From Ectothiorhodospiraceae bacterium (lineage in GTDB: Bacteria > Pseudomonadota > Gammaproteobacteria > SZUA-152): a stretch of DNA of 64,000 bases. A model generated the notes under the pieces. The model was given only the letters and a program-made list of their open reading frames with translations, was not told the origin of the DNA and made no database searches. Location of the stretch: positions 1 to 64,000 of the forward strand of contig NVUB02000070.1 of NCBI GenBank assembly GCA_002401775.2, written 5' to 3'. Made by a program: the position numbers and the translations under genes. Below, one piece after another: positions 46,001-54,251 of this stretch. The first letter of the stretch is position 1, and the number at the start of each line of letters is the position of its first letter.

Positions 46001-49000
46001 CCAATGGCGATATTTATATTGTTGAAAGTAATGCGCTTTCGATTAGCCAGATTATTATCTTGGCGACCTCGGGCAGTGGAACACAAACAGTAGGCTTAAC
46101 GGCGGCGGGGATAACGATTGATGGCAGTATTGGTAATACCGCTGATCATTTAATTCTGAACTCTACTGTGGGAATAACGGGGAGTAGCGGTATGTTGTCC
46201 GCCAATATGTTAAGCCTGACGGCCGCCACGGGTTCATTAGGTACATTAGGTGCGAGAATCAACACTACTGTCACCACGCTTAATGCCGATACTTCGGCAA
46301 GTGGTGGTGACATATTCATCAGCGAAACCAATGCCATCAATCTGGCAACAATCAATGCGGGATCAGGCGATATTAATATTATTGCCACTGACATTAACGA
46401 TGCCGGCAGCTCCAGCCTAACAGCGGCTGGCCTCACCTTAACCGCGAGCACTGGCGGTATTGGTGCTTCTGGTAATCAAATCGATACCAACGTGACGACG
46501 CTGAACGCGAATACATCGGCGAGTGACGGCGATATATTTATCAATGAAACCAACGCCATTACTTTGGAAATAGTCAATGCCGGTGCGGGTAACATTACGA
46601 TTAGCGCCACGGACATCAACGATGCTGGCAGTTCCAGCCTTACCGCGACAAATCTCAGTTTAAGCGCCAGCGGTGGGAGCATTGGTGCTTCCGGTAATGA
46701 AATCAATACCAACGTGACTACATTAAATGCTAATACTTCGATAAGTGGTGGTGACATTTTTATCACCGAAACCGATGATGTCACACTGGTCACGATCAAT
46801 GCGGGATCAGGTGATATCACCATCAACGCTACGGACATTAACGATGCCGGCAGCTCCAGCCTCACCGCGGCCGACCTCACCTTAACCGCCAGTGCGGGTG
46901 GTATTGGTGCTTTCGGTAATGAAATCAACACCAATGTGACAACTCTTAACGCTGATACCTCAGCGAGTGGTGACGCGATATTTATTTCTGATAGCAATGC
47001 CGTTAATTTAGGGTTGATCAATGCAGGTGCTGGCAACATCAACATTACCGCCGCAGACATCAACGATGCTGGTAGCTCAAACCTCACGGCCACAAACCTC
47101 ACCTTAACCGCCAGCGCGGGTGGCATTGGCGCTTCCGGTAATGACATTAACACCAGCGTCGCCATTTTGACCGCCACCGCATCTGCTGGTGATATTTACC
47201 TTAGTAATACCGGTGCAGTAATCGTCGACCTGCTGACAGCCTCGGCGGATATCGGCTTGTCGGCAACGGGTGCGATAACCGATAACGAAACTGATAACAC
47301 GGGGATTGACCTTAACGCAGGTGGTTTAATAACACTGCAAAGTGGTGGGGGCATCGGAGAAAGTGCCAGCGATAGTCTGAACATATCGGCAACGACATTG
47401 GCTATTACCGGCGCAGGTGGTGATGTCTTTATCACTCAGGATAATAGTCTGTCTTTGGCGGAAATATCTGCGGTTGGAAATGCGGTTACGATTGAAATTA
47501 CCGGTGGTGGAATCACTGACAACAGTTCACTGATCACTGCAGACACATTATCCTTAACGGTCAATTTTGGTTCTTCCGTCGGTGCTTCAAGCGCTTACAT
47601 TAATACTGATCTCAGTGGTGCCTTGGCGATAACCGCCAAGGGTGCTGGCGATGTTTATATTAATGAGGTTGATACAACAACCAATGATGGATTGAGCCAA
47701 GTCACTATTTTTGCAGAAACGGGTGATGTTGGCCTTGTTTCCGCGGGCGACATTTCGGGAGCAGGTTCATTAATCACCGGTAGCCTGCTGACCATCGCAT
47801 CGACAAATGGCAGCATTGGTTCGGTAGCCGACACGTTTAACACGCAAATTTCCACGCTCGATGTGTCAGCGAATACCGATGTATATCTCACGGATACCGG
47901 TACGCTTCTCCTTTCTGGGTTCAGTGGCGGTAGTGGCAGTAACAATATTACTGCGGGGAGCACGCTGAATGTTAATACCACTGGGGGCTCCTCAACGGTA
48001 TCGACGATTAGTAGTGGCGGTTCTCAAAATTACACAGCATCTTTCATTAATGTATATGACAACCTATCGACCAGTAACCGCTCAATTTCATTGAATGCTA
48101 ATGATGTGAGCTTTAATAACGCCATAACTCTTGATACCAACACCGCCGGGGGTGATATTGTTATAACTGGGATTGGCAATAGTAGTGATAGTTTGACGGT
48201 TCTCGCCGGGAGTGGTGATATTCAATTTATTGGCTCGTTGTTGTATACAAACGGGGCCTTAACCGCCACTACCAGTGGTGAACTTTTCTTAAATGGCGGA
48301 ATAGGGAGCAGTTCAGATAATATAGCGTTAAGCGCATCTCAAATCACATTGCAATCATCTATTCAAATATCCACGGGTAATGGTGGTGGTGACCTAACAA
48401 TAAACGGTAGTATTGATTCATCAGTGGCTGGTGTATCATTTCTTTCCTTAGATTCCAGTGACGGTGCTATTGACTTATCAAATGCGGTTATCGGTAGTAC
48501 TAGCCCATTGCAAGCTTTAGAGGTCAAAGGTAATGGTATTGCATTGGGCAATGCAATAACAAACGGCGATCAGAGATATGATATTTTTGGTTCTACAGGG
48601 TTAATAACATTAAGTGGAAGCGTCTCGTTAACGTCGAATACGGGTTCTATTAATCTGTTAGCGGATGTTTCCGGTAGTGGTTCGAGTACGTTGAGTCTTT
48701 CTGCCAATTCTGGTGAAGTGATTATTTCAGGTTATGTTGCCAGCCTGAGTAACCTGAATCTGTCTGCAGATTCTTTTGATCTCTCCTCTGCTGGGTCGAT
48801 CGAAGCCACCAACAGTATCAACTTTACTAAAAGTGGGACTTCTACATTTAATCTCAGCTCACTTAATTTGTCATCATTAACGTTAACAACCTCGTTATTG
48901 TCTCTTTCCTCTGCAGGTTCAATTAATATTGATGTTGATACGACTGGCACGGCAATAGACAGTGCACTGAACCTAAATGCGACAGGCGGCAGTGGTTCAA

Positions 49001-52000
49001 ATGTCATATTCAGTCAGGATACCTCCGTTAGCGGGGCGTTAACTGTTTTGGCTAATGATGGTATTCAAGTGAATGCGCTCATCCAGACACTCACAACAGG
49101 TGCGGACATAAACCTCCATAGTGACGCGAATAATACCGCTGAAACCAATGATAATATTCTTTTCTCAGCAGCCAATATCGTTTCGGCCGGCTCCCTGATT
49201 ATGTCTGCCACCAATGGTGGAATTGAACTTCAAGGGGGAACGGATGCCACCACAGGTACCACGACTCTGAGCCTGCCTAATGGGGGGCTGGATATTCAGG
49301 GGATTTCTGTCGATGGCCAGAGCGATGCCACCAAAATTTATATTCTCGCCATTGATACGGTTGGTGAAGTGAACCTGGGTAATATCGGACAAACCAATCT
49401 TATCGATTCTTTATCCGTCAGCACGAGTGGCAATGTGGTTAACTTATACGGCGACATCTCTACACGTCGCAGTGCCGGTGTTAATTTAGGCAATGATATT
49501 TCCAGCGTCATACTGGGTAGCAACGTCACCATTGATACCACGAACGGCAATGGCAGCGTGTCACTTGCGGCTGTCGAAGGCGCCTATTCACTAGATATCA
49601 ATAGTGGTAATGGCAGTGTTTCCTTAGCCGACATTGGTCAAAGCACCGCGCTAACCACATTGAGCGTCGTTAACCTGGGAACCACGGCCATAACAGGCAA
49701 CATTACGACCAGCGCAGCAGGCGGCATTGATTTCAGTGGTGCATCGGATATTGATATCACCGGTGATATCAGCCTGACCGCTGGCAATGGCGGCACCATT
49801 AGTCTTACCGGCGGCACCGTGGATGGTGATGCAGGCCTGGTACTGACCAGCACCGGGATAACGCGCATCGGTGGGGCCTTAACCCTGGCCGGTACTATTG
49901 ATTTTAACAACGCCAGTAACGTCGTTGTAGATAATGATTTAACCCTCACCAGCAGTTCCGCTATTTTAGGGGGCAGCATCACCACGGCTGCGGGTGTGAG
50001 CAGTGTTGACCTGAGTGGAGCCGGAACTATAGTCCTCGACAGTGATTTATCGCTAGACACCTCGAACAGTGACGCGGCGATCAATCTTGCCGGTGTCGAT
50101 ATTAGCGGTAGCAACTCGCTGAGCCTGGTGAGTGGTGCCGGTGACATTACCTTAAACACGGTTACCGATATTACCTCTTTAAGTGTCTCCGGTTCGGGAG
50201 TAACAACGCTTAATGGTAACTTGTCCACCATCGGCGTAGCGGGGATTAATCTCAGTGCCGCAACCAACATTCTGCTGGGAACCAATGTCACCATTGATAC
50301 CTCAACCAATAGCGGCACCATTGATATAACCGGCGGAAGTGTTGAAGGGCCAAACGCATTAACGCTGACCACAAACGAAGGCATCATCCAGTTAGGAGAT
50401 ATGGGGCAGGGTGTTGCGTTGAGCTCACTCACCATAAACTCAACCGGTATGACCGTCTTTAATGATTCAACCATCACCACACAAGGTAGCGGCATCAACC
50501 TCAGCGCCGCCACAGACGTTGATATTACCGGCGACGTCATTTTTAACAGCAGCTCTGGTTCCGGCACTATCTCCCTCAATGGAGGAGCCATTGATGGGCC
50601 CGGTGGACTCACCGTAAACGTCAACCGGGGTGACCTGTTCCTGGGCGCCGTCGGCCAGGACATACCACTGGCCTATCTGATTGTGAACGGTGAAGGCGCA
50701 AACGAAATCGCCGGTAATATAGCCACCCTCGGAAATGTCGATTTCAGCAACTTGAACATCGACAGCATAGACCCGGCCATTGATTTATTAATTAATGCCG
50801 GAAGTGGCGACGTCAGCCTCGCCGCAGTGGGAGCCAATACACCGTTTCTATCCCTCACCGTTGTCACCACCGGCAACGTAAACCTCAGCGACAATATCAC
50901 CACTCAGGGCACCGGAATCGATTTTTCCAGTGCCAGCGCATTGCTGTTAAGTGACGGCTCAGACATCACTTTCGACACCACCCTGGCCGAGGATGGCGCC
51001 ATATTGCTGGACAGCGGTCTAACCATTGATGGCGCTGGCAGCCTTACCTTACTCGCCACTCTGGGAGAAATTCAGCTGGGCAGCATCGGTCAAACGACCG
51101 CCATAGCATCGTTAACCACAACCACCACCGGAGCCACAACAGTCGCAGGTAACGTCACTAGCACAGGCAATGTCAGCATAAACACCGACAGCTACGTTCA
51201 GGGTGGAAACATCACCAGTGGAGGCAACGTCAGCCTGACCACCGGCAGTTTTGTACAAAATGGAAATATTACCAGCACAGGGGATGTCAGCCTGACCACT
51301 GGCAGTGCGACGCAAATCGGCACTATCTCCAGCGGAGGAAGCACCACCATGACCTCCGACAGTTTTAACCAAAGTGGCAACATCACCAGTGGAGGGGACT
51401 ACAGCCTGACCACCGGAATCTTAGTTCAAGACGGCGATATCACCAGTGGCGGTAGCATCACCGTGACCGCCGAGGACGTTACGCAAAGCGGAAATACCAC
51501 AAGCACAGGCAACATAAACCTGACCTCCACTGGTTTTGCGCAAAATGGAAATATCGACAGCGGAGGGGATCTCAGTGTGAGCACAGGCAGCTTTGCACAA
51601 ATCGGAGCCATCACCAGTGCAGGAAGCACCCGCCTGACCTCTACCGGCTTTGTACAAGATGGCGACATTAACAGTGCGGGAAACATCACCATAAACTCCG
51701 GCAGTGTGACTCAAAATGCCAATATCGCCAGCACCGCCGGTAGCCTCACCATTGTATCGGACACCGACCTCGTCATGGCCGAGACATCAACAAGTTCCAC
51801 CGCCGGGCAGCCCGTGAGTTACACCTCAACACTGGGAGACATCTACGTCGCACAAATTAACGCCGGCAGTGGCGGAGCCGTCAGCCTGAGTGCGTTAACA
51901 GGAAACGTCTACAGCAGCCTCGGAGACGACGTGGATTTATCCACATCAGAACCCAATATCACCGGCAGTACAGCCATTATAGATTCCGGTGGCGACATTG

Positions 52001-52416
52001 GTGCATCCAGCGCGAGCGGAATCACCATTGATGCAGAGTCAATCATCAGACTCACATTCGTTTCAGAAATTGCATACATCAACAATGTGCAAGGTGTCCC
52101 CATCCGAGCCACAGGGCGTGTCATCGACTTACTGGCCGACCGCAAAGTAATGGCCTCTGTAGGCCATTCCGGCGGAGCGGAAGCAGAATCGCTCACCGCT
52201 AATCAAGGCGAATTCTCCATACTCCCGCAGGCGCAAAACCTGTTCCTGATAGCCGGCCCCAATAACCAGTTTGTCGCCCAGTCAGACGACGCCGAAGTCA
52301 TCAGCATCATCAATCCCGACGTCCCGACATTACTGTATACAAAAGACGCCTGGATATTCAAACGTACAGAAGAACATGACAACAAAGACAAACGACGCAA
52401 AGTCAGCTGGTTTTAA
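43078..52416 (+). CDS. Giant TpsA filamentous haemagglutinin-like adhesin
   Basis: 3112 residues. It has a long signal peptide (cleavage probably after SASLQA, about residue 39), then the TPS/haemagglutination domain (QLVIDWDSFNVGVNETVNF, NPNGLVFGVNSQVNVGSLFA) needed for recognition by TpsB. A very long beta-helix of Thr/Ser/Gly/Asn-rich repeats follows, including four units of exactly 74 residues (TDINDAGSSSLTA type, 46390-47160) and ten of 19 residues (GNITSGGNVSLTTGSFVQN type, 51148-51717). The C-terminus ends in a short charged stretch. There is no VENN motif and no CdiA-like toxin module, so an adhesin or biofilm role is favoured over contact-dependent inhibition. It forms a TPS pair with the upstream tpsB-like gene. 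Confidence 0.95.
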   Translation: MNKKHIAQNAIFNSEIKRISTVSITALCCLSLSASLQAAPQGGQVSAGSGSIQSSSHVTQITQNSQQLVIDWDSFNVGVNETVNFLQPNSSSSVLNQIFDQSPSQILGNINANGRVFLSNPNGLVFGVNSQVNVGSLFATTLSIGTNDFMESRYNFSAITEGGTIINHGLLNAATGGSISLVADAVDNQGEIVAHYGHINLASGRTATVDFDGDGLMLFEIDGTVLNNATGKTTAVNNSGNIRAEGGEVILTAQHAENVFVRAVNNDGLIEAGRMLNEGGVIRLVGIGGDTVHSGVIDVSGQDAVSTGGEVHILGERVGLFDAAIINASGSTGGGTVLVGGDFQGANSDIQNANQTLVSRNSQIMADAQQSGDGGRVIIWADGYTQYLGSISATGGTLTGNGGFVEVSGKQQLGFDGWVDTSAVNGEVGQLLLDPDNIIVNSSGSNTTDIDDVKVFGNVNCTDCTIAANTLVLANADITLQATNDITFSETLTLTGSNSLTAQANNDISLDSGVTVQTQGSGTITLTANDDSSGGGSFTMGSTSNLQTAGGDITISAAGDIALAGINAGTGTASITTSTSGAITSASTLVAGTLILNSASGDIGTSGTKISTTTDSLTATTTGAGTIYVTNSTAVTLTDVSTGSGTIDIDNTIGDITVTSVSTSGEVSLTSDAGDIVTSTPSSGSLIVAGLLNLSAVNGKIGTSAMRINTTVTSLNADTSTNNGDIFITETNAIVLATIDAGSGDIDIRATDINATGSTNLTADKLSLDATSGGIGASGNAVNTTTTGTMTLSTGGSGSTGDIYIVESNALTTNNIDLTTASGGTQTIDISADSFDLDKNIGDASDNLSLTATVGGISGSRTLTALTLSLTANGGSLGASGSEVNTAATTLIADTSATDGDIYISESNAVILATINAGAGDITISATDINDAGSSSLTATTLSLTASAGGIGASGNEIDTTTTGQLSLTSGGDNANGDIYIVESNALSISQIIILATSGSGTQTVGLTAAGITIDGSIGNTADHLILNSTVGITGSSGMLSANMLSLTAATGSLGTLGARINTTVTTLNADTSASGGDIFISETNAINLATINAGSGDINIIATDINDAGSSSLTAAGLTLTASTGGIGASGNQIDTNVTTLNANTSASDGDIFINETNAITLEIVNAGAGNITISATDINDAGSSSLTATNLSLSASGGSIGASGNEINTNVTTLNANTSISGGDIFITETDDVTLVTINAGSGDITINATDINDAGSSSLTAADLTLTASAGGIGAFGNEINTNVTTLNADTSASGDAIFISDSNAVNLGLINAGAGNINITAADINDAGSSNLTATNLTLTASAGGIGASGNDINTSVAILTATASAGDIYLSNTGAVIVDLLTASADIGLSATGAITDNETDNTGIDLNAGGLITLQSGGGIGESASDSLNISATTLAITGAGGDVFITQDNSLSLAEISAVGNAVTIEITGGGITDNSSLITADTLSLTVNFGSSVGASSAYINTDLSGALAITAKGAGDVYINEVDTTTNDGLSQVTIFAETGDVGLVSAGDISGAGSLITGSLLTIASTNGSIGSVADTFNTQISTLDVSANTDVYLTDTGTLLLSGFSGGSGSNNITAGSTLNVNTTGGSSTVSTISSGGSQNYTASFINVYDNLSTSNRSISLNANDVSFNNAITLDTNTAGGDIVITGIGNSSDSLTVLAGSGDIQFIGSLLYTNGALTATTSGELFLNGGIGSSSDNIALSASQITLQSSIQISTGNGGGDLTINGSIDSSVAGVSFLSLDSSDGAIDLSNAVIGSTSPLQALEVKGNGIALGNAITNGDQRYDIFGSTGLITLSGSVSLTSNTGSINLLADVSGSGSSTLSLSANSGEVIISGYVASLSNLNLSADSFDLSSAGSIEATNSINFTKSGTSTFNLSSLNLSSLTLTTSLLSLSSAGSINIDVDTTGTAIDSALNLNATGGSGSNVIFSQDTSVSGALTVLANDGIQVNALIQTLTTGADINLHSDANNTAETNDNILFSAANIVSAGSLIMSATNGGIELQGGTDATTGTTTLSLPNGGLDIQGISVDGQSDATKIYILAIDTVGEVNLGNIGQTNLIDSLSVSTSGNVVNLYGDISTRRSAGVNLGNDISSVILGSNVTIDTTNGNGSVSLAAVEGAYSLDINSGNGSVSLADIGQSTALTTLSVVNLGTTAITGNITTSAAGGIDFSGASDIDITGDISLTAGNGGTISLTGGTVDGDAGLVLTSTGITRIGGALTLAGTIDFNNASNVVVDNDLTLTSSSAILGGSITTAAGVSSVDLSGAGTIVLDSDLSLDTSNSDAAINLAGVDISGSNSLSLVSGAGDITLNTVTDITSLSVSGSGVTTLNGNLSTIGVAGINLSAATNILLGTNVTIDTSTNSGTIDITGGSVEGPNALTLTTNEGIIQLGDMGQGVALSSLTINSTGMTVFNDSTITTQGSGINLSAATDVDITGDVIFNSSSGSGTISLNGGAIDGPGGLTVNVNRGDLFLGAVGQDIPLAYLIVNGEGANEIAGNIATLGNVDFSNLNIDSIDPAIDLLINAGSGDVSLAAVGANTPFLSLTVVTTGNVNLSDNITTQGTGIDFSSASALLLSDGSDITFDTTLAEDGAILLDSGLTIDGAGSLTLLATLGEIQLGSIGQTTAIASLTTTTTGATTVAGNVTSTGNVSINTDSYVQGGNITSGGNVSLTTGSFVQNGNITSTGDVSLTTGSATQIGTISSGGSTTMTSDSFNQSGNITSGGDYSLTTGILVQDGDITSGGSITVTAEDVTQSGNTTSTGNINLTSTGFAQNGNIDSGGDLSVSTGSFAQIGAITSAGSTRLTSTGFVQDGDINSAGNITINSGSVTQNANIASTAGSLTIVSDTDLVMAETSTSSTAGQPVSYTSTLGDIYVAQINAGSGGAVSLSALTGNVYSSLGDDVDLSTSEPNITGSTAIIDSGGDIGASSASGITIDAESIIRLTFVSEIAYINNVQGVPIRATGRVIDLLADRKVMASVGHSGGAEAESLTANQGEFSILPQAQNLFLIAGPNNQFVAQSDDAEVISIINPDVPTLLYTKDAWIFKRTEEHDNKDKRRKVSWF
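46198..47165 (+). repeat. 222-bp tandem repeats in tpsA
   Basis: The GACATxAAC codon block of the TDINDAG motif recurs at 46390, 46612, 46834 and 47056, an exact 222-bp (74-residue) period. A diverged related unit sits near 45859. Confidence 0.9.
51148..51717 (+). repeat. Ten 57-bp tandem repeats near the 3' end of tpsA
   Basis: Ten consecutive 19-residue units, each opening GNI/GxI(T/S)S(T/G)G and closing with (V/A)Q plus one residue, without indels. Codons here are mostly C-ending (ACC, AGC, AAC), unlike the AT-richer centre of the gene. Confidence 0.9.
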
Positions 52417-52443
52417 ACCACGAAGACATTTTAAACGATAAGG

Positions 52444-52466
52444 CTAAGGACTAAGGACTAAGGACT
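52444..52466. repeat. CTAAGGA heptamer array
   Basis: Three exact CTAAGGA units and a partial one directly after tpsA. It belongs to the heptad family found throughout the intergenic spaces. Confidence 0.85.
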
Positions 52467-52472
52467 GAATTT

Positions 52473-52552
52473 GTAGGTCATATTGCGACGCCATGTGACA
52501 TTTTTTCTCAGACTCACTTTCGCCTGTCACGTAGCGGCGCAACGTAACCTAC
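52473..52552. repeat. Palindromic element, 80-bp variant
   Basis: The ends GTAGGTCATATTGCGACG and CGGCGCAACGTAACCTAC form an inverted repeat, with inner CATGTGAC/GTCACGTA. It is a shorter relative of the 98-bp element at 53429. Confidence 0.85.
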
Positions 52553-52577
52553 AAAGACCGGACTCAGCACTCAGTTC

Positions 52578-52793
52578 GTAGGTCATATTGCGACGCTATG
52601 TGACAATTCTCTCTCGGTTCCACCAACCGTAGGAGAGGCTTCAGCCTCGATCAGTATCCCAGAAAATACCGGTCGGGGCTAAAGCCACACCAACGGGATA
52701 CATTGTTGAAAAGTGACTAAGCCCGCAGGGCGTATCCTGAGACACTTCTCAAACTGACTTTCGCCTGTCACGTAGCGGCGCAACGTAACCTAC
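52578..52793. repeat. Palindromic element interrupted by a nested REP-like insertion
   Basis: It starts GTAGGTCATATTGCGACGCT and ends exactly like the 80-bp element (CGCCTGTCACGTAGCGGCGC, then AACGTAACCTAC). Between the arms (about 52614-52745) lies unrelated sequence with a GTAGGAGAGGCTTCAGCC / GGGGCTAAAGCC pair. Another half arm remains at about 52835-52856. 52417-53026 holds no supported gene. Confidence 0.8.
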
Positions 52794-53026
52794 AAACACT
52801 GGAGTCTTGCTCTCAGCACTTATTTAGTAGAAAGCTATGTGACATTTCTCTCTCGCGTCGTCCCGTATACCTCTCTGATTCACCGCAAAGAAATACCCTG
52901 GTAGCACTCGTGAATATTCACACAAGACAAATGAAAATATACTGCTATCTTCTAAAGAGCCTGAAGAACGCAACTGCGCTTACAGGTAAACCACAGGATA
53001 AATTGCAGAAAACTGGAGGAGGGCAT

Positions 53027-53326
53027 ATGGCCACAGGAGTCAGCCCGGCAGTCGGCAATTGGTACCAAGGATCGGAACAAATCAGGTTTGAAGTCACCTC
53101 GCTGGACGAAGATGATGGCGTCATTGAAATTCAGTATTTTGATGGAGAACTCGACGAAATCGAATTCGAGGCATGGACAAGGATGGGAATCGTGAGTATT
53201 TCACCACCCGAAGATTGGAGCAGTATATACGGAGAACAGGGACTGGATGACCCCGGCTACACAGACCTCAGCGCACGCCCGGACAGTTATCAATACACCC
53301 TAGATGACCTAGAACGGGACGAGTAA
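53027..53326 (+). CDS. DUF6763-like small acidic protein
   Basis: 99 residues from the ATG at 53027, which has a very strong GGAGGAGGG seven bases or less upstream. A longer frame back to 52910 lacks such support and is not used. The sequence MATGVSPAVGNWYQGSEQIR, VTSLDEDDGVIEIQYFDGEL, ISPPEDWSSIYGEQGLDD is typical of DUF6763, a small acidic family of gammaproteobacteria with no assigned function. It is isolated between repeat-rich spacers. Family call is moderately confident; role unknown. Confidence 0.8.
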   Translation: MATGVSPAVGNWYQGSEQIRFEVTSLDEDDGVIEIQYFDGELDEIEFEAWTRMGIVSISPPEDWSSIYGEQGLDDPGYTDLSARPDSYQYTLDDLERDE

Positions 53327-53337
53327 CCGCCGGGGAC

Positions 53338-53715
53338 GAAACATAGTGCTGAGTGTTAAGTGCTGAAGACTAAGGACTGAGTGCTAAGTGGTGGTTAGCA
53401 CTCAGGTTTCATTCTTGGTTCATACTCTGTAGGTCATGTTGCGCAGCTACGTGACGATCCTGTCCATCCGAGAAAATGTGTACTCGTTTCAGCCATCGCG
53501 TCACGTAGCTTCGCAACATGACCTACAAAACTTTACATAAAGTGCTGAGGACTAAGTGCTAAGGACTAAGTGCTAAGTGGTGTTTAGCACTCAGGCTTCA
53601 TTCTTGGTTCATACTCAGTAGGTCATGTTGCGCAGCTACGTGACGATCCTGTCCATCCGAGAAAATGTGTACTCGTTTCAGCCATCGCGTCACGTAGCTT
53701 CGCAACATGACCTAC
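53338..53715. repeat. 189-bp tandem duplication: heptads plus 98-bp palindrome
   Basis: Two adjacent units (about 53338-53526 and 53527-53715). Each has AGTGCTA/AGGACTA heptads, a shared segment TTCATTCTTGGTTCATACTC, and an identical 98-bp palindrome (53429-53526; 53618-53715) with 28-bp terminal inverted repeats differing at one base. The heptad parts have drifted while the palindromes have not. Confidence 0.9.
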
Positions 53716-53722
53716 GAAAAGC

Positions 53723-53789
53723 CACACCTCACACCTCACACCTCACACCTCACACCTCACACCTCACACCTCACACCTCACACCTCACA
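53723..53789. repeat. CACACCT heptamer array, about 9.5 units
   Basis: Perfect tandem CACACCT units immediately follow the second 98-bp palindrome and are themselves followed by CAGTCCT units. It is the longest pure heptamer array in the window. Confidence 0.95.
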
Positions 53790-53826
53790 CGTCAGTCCTC
53801 AGTCCTTTACACTTAGCACTCAACCC

Positions 53827-54192
53827 TTAACTTTCTTTATGCTGAATCAATGCTGATTGCTCAAAGTGAATGCCGTGCCAGCCGTGGCGCATAAACGTAC
53901 GAATATTTGCATGGTCATTACCTTTAGGATGAGGTAAAACATCCTCCCGGTAATATTTTCCAAAACAACATAAAGTCTGTTGCTCAGAAAGCCCGGCCGT
54001 TGTCGCAAAGGCAAAAATTTTGCAAGAGCCCTCATTACTGCCCGGCTGATTCATCACCACATCATGGCCCTGGCCATTGGTAAAATGCGTCGGCGTGTAT
54101 TCAAAATATTCATCGATCACATCCATCACATCATCAAACTCCACCGCATCAGGCTGGGATTTAATCTGGATAATCAATTCATCAATAGTCAT
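53827..54192 (-). CDS. HopJ-type family protein
   Basis: 121 residues matching the family named after the HopJ type III effector (MTIDELIIQIKSQPDAVEFD, YTPTHFTNG, NQPGSNEGSCKIFAFATTAG, CFGKYYREDVL). The family is widespread in gammaproteobacteria without type III secretion, so the name does not imply an injected effector; function unknown. The ATG at 54192 has a weak ribosome site. It is 59 bp downstream of the spermidine-synthase-like gene on the same strand, possibly co-transcribed. Confidence 0.85.
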   Translation of the reverse strand: MTIDELIIQIKSQPDAVEFDDVMDVIDEYFEYTPTHFTNGQGHDVVMNQPGSNEGSCKIFAFATTAGLSEQQTLCCFGKYYREDVLPHPKGNDHANIRTFMRHGWHGIHFEQSALIQHKES

Positions 54193-54251
54193 TATAATAG
54201 TGCTTTTTGTTATGGAACGTTAATCGTTGAAAGATAATCGTAAAAATAATC

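Noticed and set aside
43662-51714. Many minus-strand ORFs, some over 200 codons, opposite tpsA
   Set aside because: They arise from the repetitive, stop-poor antisense of a Thr/Ser/Ala-rich gene. Their products are low-complexity Val/Pro/Ser strings.
43078-52416. CdiA-type contact-dependent inhibition toxin
   Set aside because: No VENN motif, no C-terminal toxin module and no small immunity gene directly downstream; the next gene is about 600 bp away and of another family.
52910-53026. 39-codon N-terminal extension of the DUF6763-like gene
   Set aside because: The GGAGGAGGG ribosome site directly before the ATG at 53027 and the family-typical start MATGVSPAVG make the extension unlikely.
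53338-53789. Possible CRISPR array
   Set aside because: The 189-bp duplicated unit and seven-base arrays have no repeat-spacer structure; no 28-29 bp repeats with unique 32-bp spacers occur anywhere in the window.
53625-53816. Plus-strand 63-codon ORF ending in repeated HTSHLTP
   Set aside because: It is a translation of the 98-bp palindrome and the CACACCT array, not a gene.
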